A stretch of DNA of 64,000 bases, from positions 62,001-126,000 of the forward strand of contig MEDJ01000004.1 of assembly GCA_001724025.1 (NCBI GenBank). Reading direction: 5' to 3'. The position numbers and the translations under genes are program-made. Within the stretch, counting starts at the first letter, position 1. Each line of letters begins with the position of its first letter. The notes under the pieces were generated by a model. That model searched no databases, was not told the origin of the DNA, and was given only the letters and a program-made list of their open reading frames with translations. Of the stretch, positions 49,269-57,552 are shown one piece after another. Source of the DNA: Acidobacteria bacterium SCN 69-37. GTDB taxonomy: Bacteria > Acidobacteriota > Vicinamibacteria > Vicinamibacterales > SCN-69-37.

Positions 49269-50202
49269 CGGCGACGACGTTCCACGGCGGGATGACGATC
49301 GAGATTGCGCCGTGGGCCCTGGCCTGACAGGCCAGGCGGATGAGCGGCCGTTCCTCCAGCGCATCCAGGTAGCCGCACGCGCGCAACTGCGTACGCTCGC
49401 GCTCGTCGACAGGGGACAGCTTCCCGGCGCCGCCGAGCACGCCAACCCAGCAGCCGCACGCGTCCGTTCCGCATCCGGATGGGAGGGGGCCGGCGTGGGG
49501 TGCACAGCGTGGATCGAGACTGTGGTAGTCGCGCCCATCGGCCAGGGCGGCCTCCGCGATTGTCTGGCCGTCGATCAGGGAAAACCGGGCCGACGGGTCG
49601 GCCTCGTCGAACGTCACGGACCAGCGCCTGCGCGCACCGCGCACGAACCCGAAAAGCCCTTGCGAGTCGTCCCGTGCCCGCACCCGCAGCACCTGGTGCG
49701 GCGACATCGCCCGCGCCTTGTGCGACAGGTGAATCGTCGGGGCTTCGACCTCGAATGCCCGGGGCCCGGCCTGGCGCAACGTCATCAACAGCACGGCGCC
49801 GATACCGAGCAGCATCTCGCGATCGACTCGCGCCGTCCTTCCCGCCGCATCGGCAATCGCGCCGATCGTCGTGGCCAGGTCTGCCGATGCGGGACCTCTC
49901 CACGCCTGGATCGCCGCCTTGACCTGGGGCCAGTACCGGTGCGCATACAGAAACCTGTGAGAAGTCCCCGCCTGCTCGGCCAGCCGTGGGGTTCCTGCCA
50001 CGCCGGCGGCGTCGGCCTGCCCGGCGACCTCGTCCGCATGCTCCGTGCGCAGGTGCCGCACGAGGGGAAAGAACGCGAACCAGATCCGCGTGGCCTCACG
50101 ATCGACAGGGTGGATGTCGGACCCGATCGCCTCGAGGGCGCCCGTCCACGCCTCCGCGTCATGGCGGATCAGCGCCGCGTACATGTCGATCATGCGTGGC
50201 AC
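49246..50202 (-). CDS. [2Fe-2S] ferredoxin-like domain protein
   Basis: A 318-residue soluble protein. The first 210 residues are helical and unassigned. The last 90 resemble a plant-type ferredoxin: cysteines in PRCAPH, then SGCGTDACGCWVGVLGG, GKLSPVDERERTQLRACGY, and RLACQARAHGAISIVIPPW. The order Cys cluster, glycine turn, acidic helix, RLACQ is the family order, but spacing in the cluster is C-x4-C-x1-C instead of C-x4/5-C-x2-C. An altered cluster site is possible. The start at 50202 has a second ATG four codons on. Partner unknown. Its stop overlaps the convergent gene. Confidence 0.65.
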   Translation of the reverse strand: MPRMIDMYAALIRHDAEAWTGALEAIGSDIHPVDREATRIWFAFFPLVRHLRTEHADEVAGQADAAGVAGTPRLAEQAGTSHRFLYAHRYWPQVKAAIQAWRGPASADLATTIGAIADAAGRTARVDREMLLGIGAVLLMTLRQAGPRAFEVEAPTIHLSHKARAMSPHQVLRVRARDDSQGLFGFVRGARRRWSVTFDEADPSARFSLIDGQTIAEAALADGRDYHSLDPRCAPHAGPLPSGCGTDACGCWVGVLGGAGKLSPVDERERTQLRACGYLDALEERPLIRLACQARAHGAISIVIPPWNVVAATAPTRP

Positions 50203-50224
50203 ATTCTATCGTCCGCGGCAGACG

Positions 50225-51391
50225 TCATCGCGGCGTGACGATGAGCGCGTCACTCACGGGCCGGGCTCCGATCGGATCGGACGGACGATTGACGATCTGG
50301 CCCCGGACCACCATCGTCGTCGATCCGCCGCCATCGAGGTTGAGGGCATCGGTCAGCCCCAATCGATCGCACAGGCGCTGGAGATCGTCGAAGCTCATCC
50401 CGATGCTGTAGTCAGGACCGCGCCCGTCGACGGCGATGAGCCAGATCCGTCCGGCGCGATCCTGGCCAATCAACGTCCGCGGGTGACGCCCCTCGGTGAA
50501 GTCGTCGGCCTGCAGGCCTTCGTCCTTCCAATCCGTGAGGATCTCGCCGCCGCGGCGGAGCAGGCCCGCGCCATTGACGATGTGCTGCGACCGCTCGAGT
50601 TCCTCGTCCGGCACGCCGAAGGCGCTGCGCCACTCTGTCGAGAGCGAAGCTTCGACGCCGACAGTCAGAGCCATCAAGGCCGGCGGCAGCCGCGTGCCGC
50701 CGTACGACAACACGACCCCGTCGTCGGGAATGCGCGTGCGGCCGAAGCCGACGCGCACCTCGCGCACCCGCAGCGGTTCGCCGCCGAGTACCCACTCGGC
50801 GCCCGTCGGCGCCGTGTCGGTATGCTCGTGATAGCCAGGCGTATACAGCATCAGCCGGCCGCGCTCGCGCGTCGTGTCGACGCCGTCGATCGGCACAGTC
50901 CGCACGTCGGTCCCATCGTCGAACGACAGGGACATCTTCGCGGCGAGGCGATCGAAGACGAGCGACACCGGCCCACCCGGCGGCGAGTGGATAATGACGA
51001 CGCCGCGCGCCAGGCTGCTGTCGCTGACGAGACGACCGTCGACCTTCAACACGCCCGTAGGTTCGCCGTTGGCGCGATTGAAGAAGCCCCCGTTGACGGC
51101 CACGAGGGCGTTGTGCCGCCTGGCGATGTCGCCCACCAGCTCGGCATCGAGCACGCGGCCGTTCGAGAGCACGCTGGCCAGGCGCGCCTGCGCCGGATCG
51201 ATCCGCACGAGGAAGATCGCGACGGGGCCGGCGTTGGCCACCAGCGTCTCGTCGGTGTTGCGGTACAGGTTGATCCCGGGAGCGAGCCGATCCGGCGTGC
51301 CCAGCCAGCCGGCATCGCGCGCCGGCCCGCACGCGGCGAGGGCGATGGTCGCCGCGACTGTCGCGGCACGCACGAGGCGACGCCACCGCAT
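50225..51391 (-). CDS. Phosphodiester glycosidase (NAGPA) family lipoprotein
   Basis: A 388-residue protein with a lipoprotein signal (lipobox LAAC, Cys21) and the phosphodiester glycosidase domain. Family segments are ALVAVNGGFFNRANGEPTGVLKVDG, RHPRTLIGQDRAGRIWLIAVDGRG and the C-terminal LGLTDALNLDGGGSTTMVVRGQIVN. Relatives remove N-acetylglucosamine from phosphodiesters or act on envelope and spore glycans. The start overlaps the stop of the beta-CASP gene (TGATG), so it is translated from the same mRNA. Confidence 0.9.
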   Translation of the reverse strand: MRWRRLVRAATVAATIALAACGPARDAGWLGTPDRLAPGINLYRNTDETLVANAGPVAIFLVRIDPAQARLASVLSNGRVLDAELVGDIARRHNALVAVNGGFFNRANGEPTGVLKVDGRLVSDSSLARGVVIIHSPPGGPVSLVFDRLAAKMSLSFDDGTDVRTVPIDGVDTTRERGRLMLYTPGYHEHTDTAPTGAEWVLGGEPLRVREVRVGFGRTRIPDDGVVLSYGGTRLPPALMALTVGVEASLSTEWRSAFGVPDEELERSQHIVNGAGLLRRGGEILTDWKDEGLQADDFTEGRHPRTLIGQDRAGRIWLIAVDGRGPDYSIGMSFDDLQRLCDRLGLTDALNLDGGGSTTMVVRGQIVNRPSDPIGARPVSDALIVTPR

Positions 51392-52815
51392 CAGATCTCG
51401 ATACGCTCCTGGTGCCCGGGCGTGGCGAGGCGCCACCCCAGCTCCGCCTCGATCCGGGCCTTGAGCGCGTCCATGGGTTCGGCCTCGCCGTGCACGAGGC
51501 ACGTGAGCGCCGGCGGCCGCTTGAACTGCCGCAGCCACCGGAGAATCTCGTTGCTGTCGGCGTGCGCGGACATCGAATCGATCGCCTCGATCCGCGCCTT
51601 GACCGGCACATCCGCGCCGTGGATACGCGTGAACCCGACGCCTTCGAGCATCTGCCGCCCGCGTGTGCCCGCGGCCTGGTAGCCGACGAACAACACGGTG
51701 TTGCGCTCGTCCGGCAGCGTGTGGACCAGGTGGTGCAGCACGCGCCCTCCCGTAGCCATGCCGCTCGAGGAGACGATGATGGCCGGCTCGGTCGATTCCT
51801 GGACGGCCCGCGATTCAGGCACCGACGACACGACGCGCAGCTGCTCGGTGCAGAACGCGCAGACCTTCAGGTAGTTGCGCTCGCGACCGTGGTTGAACCG
51901 CTGCCCGGCCACGTCACCGTCGAGCTCCTGCAGCCGGCTGCGGTAGATCCCCAGCACCTCCCGGGCCATCGGGCTGTCGACGTAGACGGGCAGCACCGGA
52001 ATCCGCTGCTCCGCCTCGAGGCGACCGATCCAGTAGAGCACCTCCTCGATCCGCCCGAGGGCGAACGCCGGGATGATCACCTTGCCGTGGCGATCGGCCG
52101 TCTCGTTGATGATCTGCGCCATGCGGGCGCCGTTGTCGTCGGCTTCGTGCACGCGGTTGCCGTACGTCGACTCGACGAGCAGGACGTCGGCCTCGTCGAC
52201 CGGATCGGGATCGGGCATAACCGGCCGATCATAGCGACCGAGATCGCCGCCGAAGAGCACGGTCTTGCCGGCCGACTGGAGACGAACGCGCGCGTACGCG
52301 GACCCGAGCAGGTGCCCGGCATTGACGAACTCCGCCTCGACGCCGGGCGCCACCGGCATGGGGCGGTCGTAGCCGACAGGCTGCAGCAGCGCCATGGCAC
52401 GATCCGCATCCTTCGTCGTGAAGAGCGGCAGCGCCGGCGAGTGCTTCGTGTAGCGCTTCCGGTTCGCGCGTTCGGCATCTTCTTCCTGGAGTCGTGCGGC
52501 ATCGGCCAGGACGATGCGCGCCAGCTCGGCCGTGGCCGGCGTGCAGAAGACGCGGCCCTTGAAACCCTGGCCGACGAGTCGCGGGAGATAGCCGACGTGA
52601 TCGAGGTGCGCGTGCGTGAGGACGACCGCCTCGATGTCGGTGGCCTTGATTGGCAGGGCCTGCCAGTTGCGTTCGCGCAGCGACTTCAGCCCCTGGAACA
52701 ACCCGCAGTCGATGAGCACCCGGTGCCCGTCGACCTGCAGGAGGTGCTTCGAACCGGTCACGGTCCGCGCCGCGCCGAGGAACGTCAAGGATGCCTGCGG
52801 ACTCGAATCAGCCAA
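51391..52815 (-). CDS. Beta-CASP metallo-beta-lactamase-fold ribonuclease
   Basis: A 474-residue cytosolic hydrolase. The metal motif is H68-x-H70-x-D72-H73 (LTHAHLDHVG). NAGHLLGSAYARV and LFGGDLGRYDRP follow, then the beta-CASP insert with VDSPMA, IVSSSGMATGGRVLHHL, and the RMMBL tail with IDSMSAHADSNEIL and LVHGEAEPMDALK. This is the CPSF73/KH-less RNA exonuclease type widespread in bacteria. It starts inside the end of the PLP-enzyme gene (8-base overlap). Confidence 0.92.
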   Translation of the reverse strand: MADSSPQASLTFLGAARTVTGSKHLLQVDGHRVLIDCGLFQGLKSLRERNWQALPIKATDIEAVVLTHAHLDHVGYLPRLVGQGFKGRVFCTPATAELARIVLADAARLQEEDAERANRKRYTKHSPALPLFTTKDADRAMALLQPVGYDRPMPVAPGVEAEFVNAGHLLGSAYARVRLQSAGKTVLFGGDLGRYDRPVMPDPDPVDEADVLLVESTYGNRVHEADDNGARMAQIINETADRHGKVIIPAFALGRIEEVLYWIGRLEAEQRIPVLPVYVDSPMAREVLGIYRSRLQELDGDVAGQRFNHGRERNYLKVCAFCTEQLRVVSSVPESRAVQESTEPAIIVSSSGMATGGRVLHHLVHTLPDERNTVLFVGYQAAGTRGRQMLEGVGFTRIHGADVPVKARIEAIDSMSAHADSNEILRWLRQFKRPPALTCLVHGEAEPMDALKARIEAELGWRLATPGHQERIEI

Positions 52816-53776
52816 TCAATCCTCCCGTGTGCCAGAAGAGTACCGTCTGGTCTTTCGTGAACGTCCCCGCGCGCACTCGCGCGATCAGGCCTGCCATCGC
52901 CTTGGCCCCGTAGACGCTGTCGATCACGATGCCCTCCGTACGCGCGAGCAGCGTCGTCGCCTCCGTGGCCGCCGGCGTCGACACGCCGTAGCCGCCGCCC
53001 ACCTGGCTGTCGTCGGTCGTGATCGGGTGCGGGCCCAGGAGCGTACCGGCGCGGCCACCGAGCGCCACCGCCATGCTGTCGATCAACTGTTCGACGTGCG
53101 TGGCGAGGGCCTCGGCCGGCTCGTCGGCACTGACACCGATGACGTGCGCCCGGCTCCCCACCAGGGCACAGCCGGCGACGAGCCCCGCCTGCGTGCCGCC
53201 CGACGATGAGGCGTGGATGATGACGTCGGGGGTCACGCGGTCCATACCGAGCTCGGGGACGGCCCGGGCCATGCCCATGGCGCCGACAGGCGTCGATCCT
53301 CCGACGGGAATCACGAACGGCACATGATCGGCACGTCTGACCTCGTCGGCTGCCGCCTCCATCGCGGCGGCGCGATCCTCGCGACGGGGCACGATCCGGA
53401 CGTCGGCGCCGAATAAGTGATCGAGTCGCAGGTTGCCGGTGGGAGGATCGGGAGCCACGCCGTTCAGGACGAGGATGACGCGCCAGCCGAGCGCAGCGCC
53501 CGTCGCCGCCGTCACGCGCGCATGATTGGATCCCACCGCGCCGCAGGTGATGAGCGTGTCAGCGCCGGCGCGCCGGGCCTCGGCCGCGATCAGCTGCAGC
53601 TTGCGCACCTTGTTACCGCCGCCGCCGAACGCCAGCAGGTCGTCACGTTTGACGAGGAGGCGGGGAGCGTCGGGACCGAGCGCCTGTTCCAGCCGCGCGA
53701 GCCGCTCGACAGGCGTACGATGCCGGGCCAGGTCCACGGCCGGCTTCGACATCAATGTGGCCAGCGCCGTTGCCAT
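52808..53776 (-). CDS. D-cysteine desulfhydrase / ACC deaminase-family PLP enzyme
   Basis: A 322-residue fold-type II PLP enzyme. The Schiff-base lysine is K56 in LLAFGGGGNKVRKLQL. TCGAVGSNHARVTAATGA is the substrate loop, GGSTPVGAMGM follows, and HASSSGGTQAGLVAG is the phosphate-binding region. Relatives deaminate D-cysteine, 1-aminocyclopropane-1-carboxylate or L-cysteate; substrate cannot be fixed here. A second ATG at 53752 (MSKPAVDL) is a likely alternative start. It is the first gene of a three-gene minus-strand operon and divergent from the MTHFR-like gene. Confidence 0.88.
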   Translation of the reverse strand: MATALATLMSKPAVDLARHRTPVERLARLEQALGPDAPRLLVKRDDLLAFGGGGNKVRKLQLIAAEARRAGADTLITCGAVGSNHARVTAATGAALGWRVILVLNGVAPDPPTGNLRLDHLFGADVRIVPRREDRAAAMEAAADEVRRADHVPFVIPVGGSTPVGAMGMARAVPELGMDRVTPDVIIHASSSGGTQAGLVAGCALVGSRAHVIGVSADEPAEALATHVEQLIDSMAVALGGRAGTLLGPHPITTDDSQVGGGYGVSTPAATEATTLLARTEGIVIDSVYGAKAMAGLIARVRAGTFTKDQTVLFWHTGGLIG

Positions 53777-53833
53777 GCGTGCGTCCCATGTTACGGGAGA
53801 CAGCCACGCACCGCCATGGCCGGGCACGTCCCG

Positions 53834-53839
53834 TATACT
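53834..53839 (+). promoter_or_regulatory. Probable -10 element of the MTHFR-like gene, leaderless
   Basis: TATACT ends six bases before the ATG at 53846. Transcription would start at the initiation codon. A convincing -35 is not visible. Confidence 0.4.
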
Positions 53840-53845
53840 GGCCGG

Positions 53846-54688
53846 ATGGCCAGTGGGCTTGCCGAGACCCTGCACGAACATGCCGTCCTGTCGGTGGAGT
53901 TGCGTCCGCCGCGCGCCGAGCTCGACGCCGCCGCGGGCCGCGACGCCTGGATCGACACGCACCACGCCGTGCGCGGCTTCGTGCGCGACGGCTCGTTCGT
54001 CTTCCTGACCGACAGCGCCGTCGGCACGCGCGAGGAACACAACCTCCGCCACCTGGTCATCAACCTCGGCACCGACGTGCCGCGCGATCGCGTCGTCCCG
54101 TTCCTGACGACGAAGCACACGCTCGATTTCTGTCTGGCGTACGCCGAACGCGCGTGGACGGAAGGGTTCCGGTCGCTCGTGGTCCTCGGCGGCGACCGGA
54201 GCGTGGGCGCGCCGCGCTGCGTCGGCCACGCGTGGGAGCTGCGCAGGCTCATCCGCCAGCACGTACCCGGCCTGTCGCTCGGCGGCTGGGCCAACCCGCA
54301 CGCCGACGCGGCCACCCAGACGGGCTTCATCACGGGCGGTCAGTTCTACGGGGAATACTTCCTGACGCAGGTCGTATCGCACCACGACATGCCGAAGGTC
54401 GATCGGTTCCTGGCCGAGTGCGGGCGACAGGGCGTCACGCTGCCGGGCGTGTTCGGCGTCTTCTATTACCGCAGCGCGAACCCGAGGACGCTGCAGACGC
54501 TGCAGCAGTTCCTGCCGGTGCCGGCCGAGGCGCTGACGCGCGAGTTCGAGAGCGGCGCCTCACCGGAGCTGGTGTGCGCGCGCACGATCACCGCGCTCAG
54601 GGCTGCGGGCGTGAAGCACGTGTACGTGTCGAACCTGCCCGTCGCCACGGCCCGGGCGACGTTCGAGCGGATTCTCGCGTTGACCTGA
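53846..54688 (+). CDS. Methylenetetrahydrofolate reductase-like protein
   Basis: A 280-residue protein with the TIM-barrel outline of MetF: LSVELRPPRAELD at strand 1 (family FEFFPP), VFLTDSAVG, NLGTDVP, VVLGGDRSVGAP (family GD), GGWANPHADAATQTGFITGGQFYGEYFL (family QLFFD) and GVFGVFYYRSANPRTL (family GIMPI). The strongest MetF residues are changed: the FD of the QLFFD strand is YG here. A folate or related one-carbon role is plausible but not certain. It is convergent with an SDR resembling pteridine reductases. Confidence 0.65.
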   Translation: MASGLAETLHEHAVLSVELRPPRAELDAAAGRDAWIDTHHAVRGFVRDGSFVFLTDSAVGTREEHNLRHLVINLGTDVPRDRVVPFLTTKHTLDFCLAYAERAWTEGFRSLVVLGGDRSVGAPRCVGHAWELRRLIRQHVPGLSLGGWANPHADAATQTGFITGGQFYGEYFLTQVVSHHDMPKVDRFLAECGRQGVTLPGVFGVFYYRSANPRTLQTLQQFLPVPAEALTREFESGASPELVCARTITALRAAGVKHVYVSNLPVATARATFERILALT

Positions 54689-54705
54689 GCTGACGAACTG
54701 CGGGC

Positions 54706-55437
54706 TCAGCGGACGTGGCGTCCGCCATCGACGCGGATCGTCTCGCCCGTGATGAAGTCGGTTTCGATCAACGCGTCGATCGTGCTGGCGATGGCATCCG
54801 GCCCCCCCCAGCGGCCCAGCGGCGTGGATTCGGCCACGGCCTGCTGTTCCTCCGCGGACGTGTCGGGCGGCGGCAGGATCGGCCCCGGAGCAACGGCGTT
54901 GACCAGGATGCCGTCGCGCGCCAGTTCCAGGGCCAGCGCCTCGGTGAGCGCCTTCACGCCCGCCTTGGCGACGTAGTACGCAACGTAGCGCTCGTAGCGC
55001 GGCCGGCTGCTCGCCGCGACCCAGTCGGTGAAGTTGATGATGCGGCCGCCGCCGCTCCGTCGCAGCAGCGGAATGGCCGCGCGACAGACGCGGAACGTCC
55101 CGTGCAGATCCACGTCGAGCTGGCGATGCCACGCCGCCTCGGTCAGGTCGTCGAGGGCCACCGCGTCGTACGTCGACGCCATGTTGATCACGACATCGAG
55201 ACGGCCATAGGTCTCGTCGATCTGCGCGATGAGCGCCTCGACGGAGGCCGCGTCCGTCACGTCGGCCTGCACGGCCAGGGCCCGGCCTCCGCGCGCCGTG
55301 ACCGTGGCCACGAGCCGATCGGCATCGGTGCGCGATCCCCGATAGGTCGCCACGATCGTGGCACCGCGCGCGACCAGACGCTCGCCAATCGCGGGCCCCA
55401 TGCGGCGGGCACCGGTCAGCAGCACGACGGGAGACAT
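54706..55437 (-). CDS. Short-chain dehydrogenase, pteridine-reductase-like
   Basis: A 243-residue SDR. The nucleotide fold is LLTGARRMGPAIGERLVARGA; the arginine pair after TGA is typical of FolM/PTR1-like enzymes that use NADPH. The catalytic tetrad region is INMAST, INFTDWVA, YVAYYVAKAGVKAL, then VNAVAPGPILPP. INFTDW at the Ser position (Asp-Trp instead of the usual Ser) is a mark of the pteridine/dihydromonapterin reductase group. An upstream ATG (55446) would add three residues. It follows the DoxX gene by 6-15 bases and faces the MTHFR-like gene. Confidence 0.8.
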   Translation of the reverse strand: MSPVVLLTGARRMGPAIGERLVARGATIVATYRGSRTDADRLVATVTARGGRALAVQADVTDAASVEALIAQIDETYGRLDVVINMASTYDAVALDDLTEAAWHRQLDVDLHGTFRVCRAAIPLLRRSGGGRIINFTDWVAASSRPRYERYVAYYVAKAGVKALTEALALELARDGILVNAVAPGPILPPPDTSAEEQQAVAESTPLGRWGGPDAIASTIDALIETDFITGETIRVDGGRHVR

Positions 55438-55452
55438 CGCCGTCATGGGAAA

Positions 55453-55938
55453 TCAGGCGTGATCACGAATGCGCGCCAGCCCCGCGGCGCGCGAGGCATC
55501 GGTGCGCAGGCGGATGCCGTCGACGGACCAGTCGCCGGCACCGGCCAATGCGAGGCAGGCGAGCGCGGCCACGAGCAGCACGGCGTGCTCCATGCCGTGG
55601 CCCCTCGTTGGATCGAGCGCCCAGTTGAGGAAAAAGCCCCAGCGAGCCGAGTCGAACCAGATCCGGACGATCTCGACGGCAATCAGGGTGATGGAGGCGA
55701 TGCGCGTGAACCAGCCGGCCACGAGCAGGACACTGCCGGCCAGCTGCAGGCTGGCAGCAATCAGCACGAACATGAAGGCCGCCGGGACACCGGCACCGCT
55801 GAAGTAGGTGGTCGTGGCCGTCAGGCCGCCGGGGCCGAGCGCCGCGCCCGCGAAGGCCCCGACCAGCCAGTGCAGGGCGTGCAGGGTGAGCAGGAGGGCC
55901 ACAGTGACACGAAGCACGAGCAGGCCAGCCGGCGCCAT
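55453..55938 (-). CDS. DoxX-family membrane protein
   Basis: A 161-residue inner-membrane protein with four hydrophobic helices: LLVLRVTVALLLTLHALHWL, AAFMFVLIAASLQLAGSVLLV, ITLIAVEIVRIWF and EHAVLLVAALACLAL. The pattern GGL...YFSGAGVPAAFMF and LLVAGWFTRIAS is that of DoxX/DoxD relatives. It may link to quinone or redox chemistry, but the family is heterogeneous. It is co-transcribed with the downstream SDR. A 229-bp gap upstream (55939-56167) holds no gene that I can support. Confidence 0.85.
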   Translation of the reverse strand: MAPAGLLVLRVTVALLLTLHALHWLVGAFAGAALGPGGLTATTTYFSGAGVPAAFMFVLIAASLQLAGSVLLVAGWFTRIASITLIAVEIVRIWFDSARWGFFLNWALDPTRGHGMEHAVLLVAALACLALAGAGDWSVDGIRLRTDASRAAGLARIRDHA

Positions 55939-56167
55939 CGCTGCCGATTGTGTCACCGATTGCGACAAATTGGGATCTGCCGTCTCCGCAGCGGAACCGC
56001 CGCGTGTGATTGTGAGGCCAGCAGGACCGGACGCAGGTCCGGCCGGGCGCCTCGTCCGCATGCGCGAACGTCAGACGCCCGACCGGCTGTCTCGATCGTA
56101 CGGATCACTGCTGACGTGGCTTCAGCTGTTCGACGGGATCGAGACATCCCGCACGACAGCAGAGACA

Positions 56168-56392
56168 CTACGAGCCGCCGAGGGCGTTGCCGAGGTCATC
56201 GATCAACCCCGCATCGTCGAGTTCCGCGAGGCTCATCTTCTCGGCCTCCTCGCCGGTCCACCCCTGCGAACACAGATAGGCGTACCGGTCCTCGACGTGC
56301 TGGGCCAGTTCCTCGACCACATCGAGCTCGTCCACCGGGTCGAGCCCGGCCGTCGCGAGACGGACGCGGACGAGCGCCCGCCAATCAGGCAT
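56168..56392 (-). CDS. Orphan permease-prefix-like small protein
   Basis: A 74-residue protein matching the N-terminal prefix of acidobacterial MacB-like ABC permeases (ADOP type): DWRALVRVRLATAGLDPVDELDVVEELAQHVEDRY, then EEAEKMSLAEL. In full-length relatives this prefix is followed by two permease modules, absent here: the frame ends at GNALGGS, and the next 230 bp show no permease sequence. Its start overlaps the PadR gene by eight bases, the usual arrangement for this module, so it is either a truncated permease gene or a free-standing partner of the PadR protein. Confidence 0.7.
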   Translation of the reverse strand: MPDWRALVRVRLATAGLDPVDELDVVEELAQHVEDRYAYLCSQGWTGEEAEKMSLAELDDAGLIDDLGNALGGS

Positions 56393-56729
56393 GGCTGGCA
56401 GCGGTCACGCGATTGACGGCTTCAACGAACTCCCGCCATCCGCTCCGCTGCGCAGCCAGTACTTCGCGGCCCTTGGCCGTGATGCGATACATCCGCCGAC
56501 GACGCTCTCCGGCCTTTTCCACCCACCGGCCCTTGATGAGTCCCCGGCGCTCGAGACGATAGAGCAACGGGTACATCGAGGCGGCGTGGAACGCCAGGGC
56601 TCCCTTCGACCGCACCTCAATCATGCGGGCGATGTCGTAGCCATGACGGGCCTGGTCGTCGACGAGGGACAGGATGAGGAGCTCGGCGCTCCCCTTCTTC
56701 AGTTCGCGGGGACCGGTTGCTGGTGACAT
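56385..56729 (-). CDS. PadR-family transcriptional regulator
   Basis: A 114-residue PadR repressor with the winged-helix: ELKKGSAELLILSLVDDQARHGYDIARMI, FHAASMYPLLYRLERRGLIKGRWVEKAGERRRRMYRITAKGREVL. The ATG at 56729 is chosen because the domain begins there; upstream residues in the same frame are unrelated. The leader holds CTAGTTTCATTAAACAT, an A/T-rich stretch of the kind often bound by PadR proteins themselves. It overlaps the permease-prefix gene, as in acidobacterial PadR-ADOP pairs. Confidence 0.93.
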   Translation of the reverse strand: MSPATGPRELKKGSAELLILSLVDDQARHGYDIARMIEVRSKGALAFHAASMYPLLYRLERRGLIKGRWVEKAGERRRRMYRITAKGREVLAAQRSGWREFVEAVNRVTAASHA

Positions 56730-56877
56730 ATGTTTAATGAAACTAGGTTGCTCTCGGCCCGGCGTCAAGGCCCATGACGACGACAACCGCAGAAAAGTCG
56801 CGTCGGTTGGACGTTCGTGCGGAACCCGCCGGTCCGGGAGGGGCTCATCCCCACCCGTAGTCATGATTCTGTCGCAA

Positions 56878-57480
56878 TCAGAAGTAAAACGCGAGCCCGC
56901 TGGTCCACATCGATCCCTGGTGTGACAGCCGGCTCCGCAGACCCGGCACGCCGACGGGCGTCTCGTCGGCCTCGGGGCTGCCGAACCTGACGAACCGATA
57001 CCGGTAGTCGACCACGACGGCTGCATGGCGACCGAGGAACAGTTCGGCGCCGAATCCGAGGTGCGCGCCGCTCCGGCGCTCGGTCACCGGCTCCGACGGA
57101 ACGCCTGTGAGATCGATTGTCTCCGTCGTCCGCGAGTACAGGCCATAGCCCGCCAGGACGTAAGGCGCCAGCGTCGATCGGACGGGAAACAGCAGGAGCG
57201 ATCCCTGAAGCGGCCGCTCCCGCACGCGGAACCGCCCGTCGTCGGACTGCTCGGTCCGGAAGTCGGCCGCGGCCTCGAGTACGACGCGCTTCGACGACCG
57301 CATGCGCAGGATGCCGCCCACGTACCGCGCCGACGCGGTCTGCGACGGGACGTCCCCGCGCACGAAGCTGAGCCGGGGCCCGAGGCCGACCCCCTGGGCC
57401 GCGGCGTCGGCGGGAAGAAGGGCGATCGTGCCGCAGAGGGCAAGGAGGGCACAGGCGGTCCGGAGCGGCAACTGGATCAT
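56878..57480 (-). CDS. Small outer-membrane beta-barrel protein
   Basis: A 200-residue exported protein with a signal ending at DAAAQ. Alternating amphipathic strands follow (GPRLSFVRGDV, RYVGGILRMRSSKRVVLEAAADFRT, LQGSLLLFPV, YVLAGYGLYSRTT, AHLGFGAELFLGRHAAVVVDYRYRFVRF), ending with an aromatic terminus WTSGLAFYF. This fits an 8-stranded OmpA/OmpW-like barrel. An upstream ATG (57528) would add 16 charged residues in front of the signal and is unlikely. It is divergent from the aminotransferase gene. No ligand can be proposed. Confidence 0.75.
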   Translation of the reverse strand: MIQLPLRTACALLALCGTIALLPADAAAQGVGLGPRLSFVRGDVPSQTASARYVGGILRMRSSKRVVLEAAADFRTEQSDDGRFRVRERPLQGSLLLFPVRSTLAPYVLAGYGLYSRTTETIDLTGVPSEPVTERRSGAHLGFGAELFLGRHAAVVVDYRYRFVRFGSPEADETPVGVPGLRSRLSHQGSMWTSGLAFYF

Positions 57481-57552
57481 GGCGGCGTTCCCGGCCGTCT
57501 TATCGGCCTGCCGGTCTGCCGGCTGCACCGTCCTACGCTACGATAGGAGGCT

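Noticed and set aside
55953-56168. Remaining ABC permease sequence after the short prefix gene
   Set aside because: The translated frames in this gap show no membrane helices or permease motifs.
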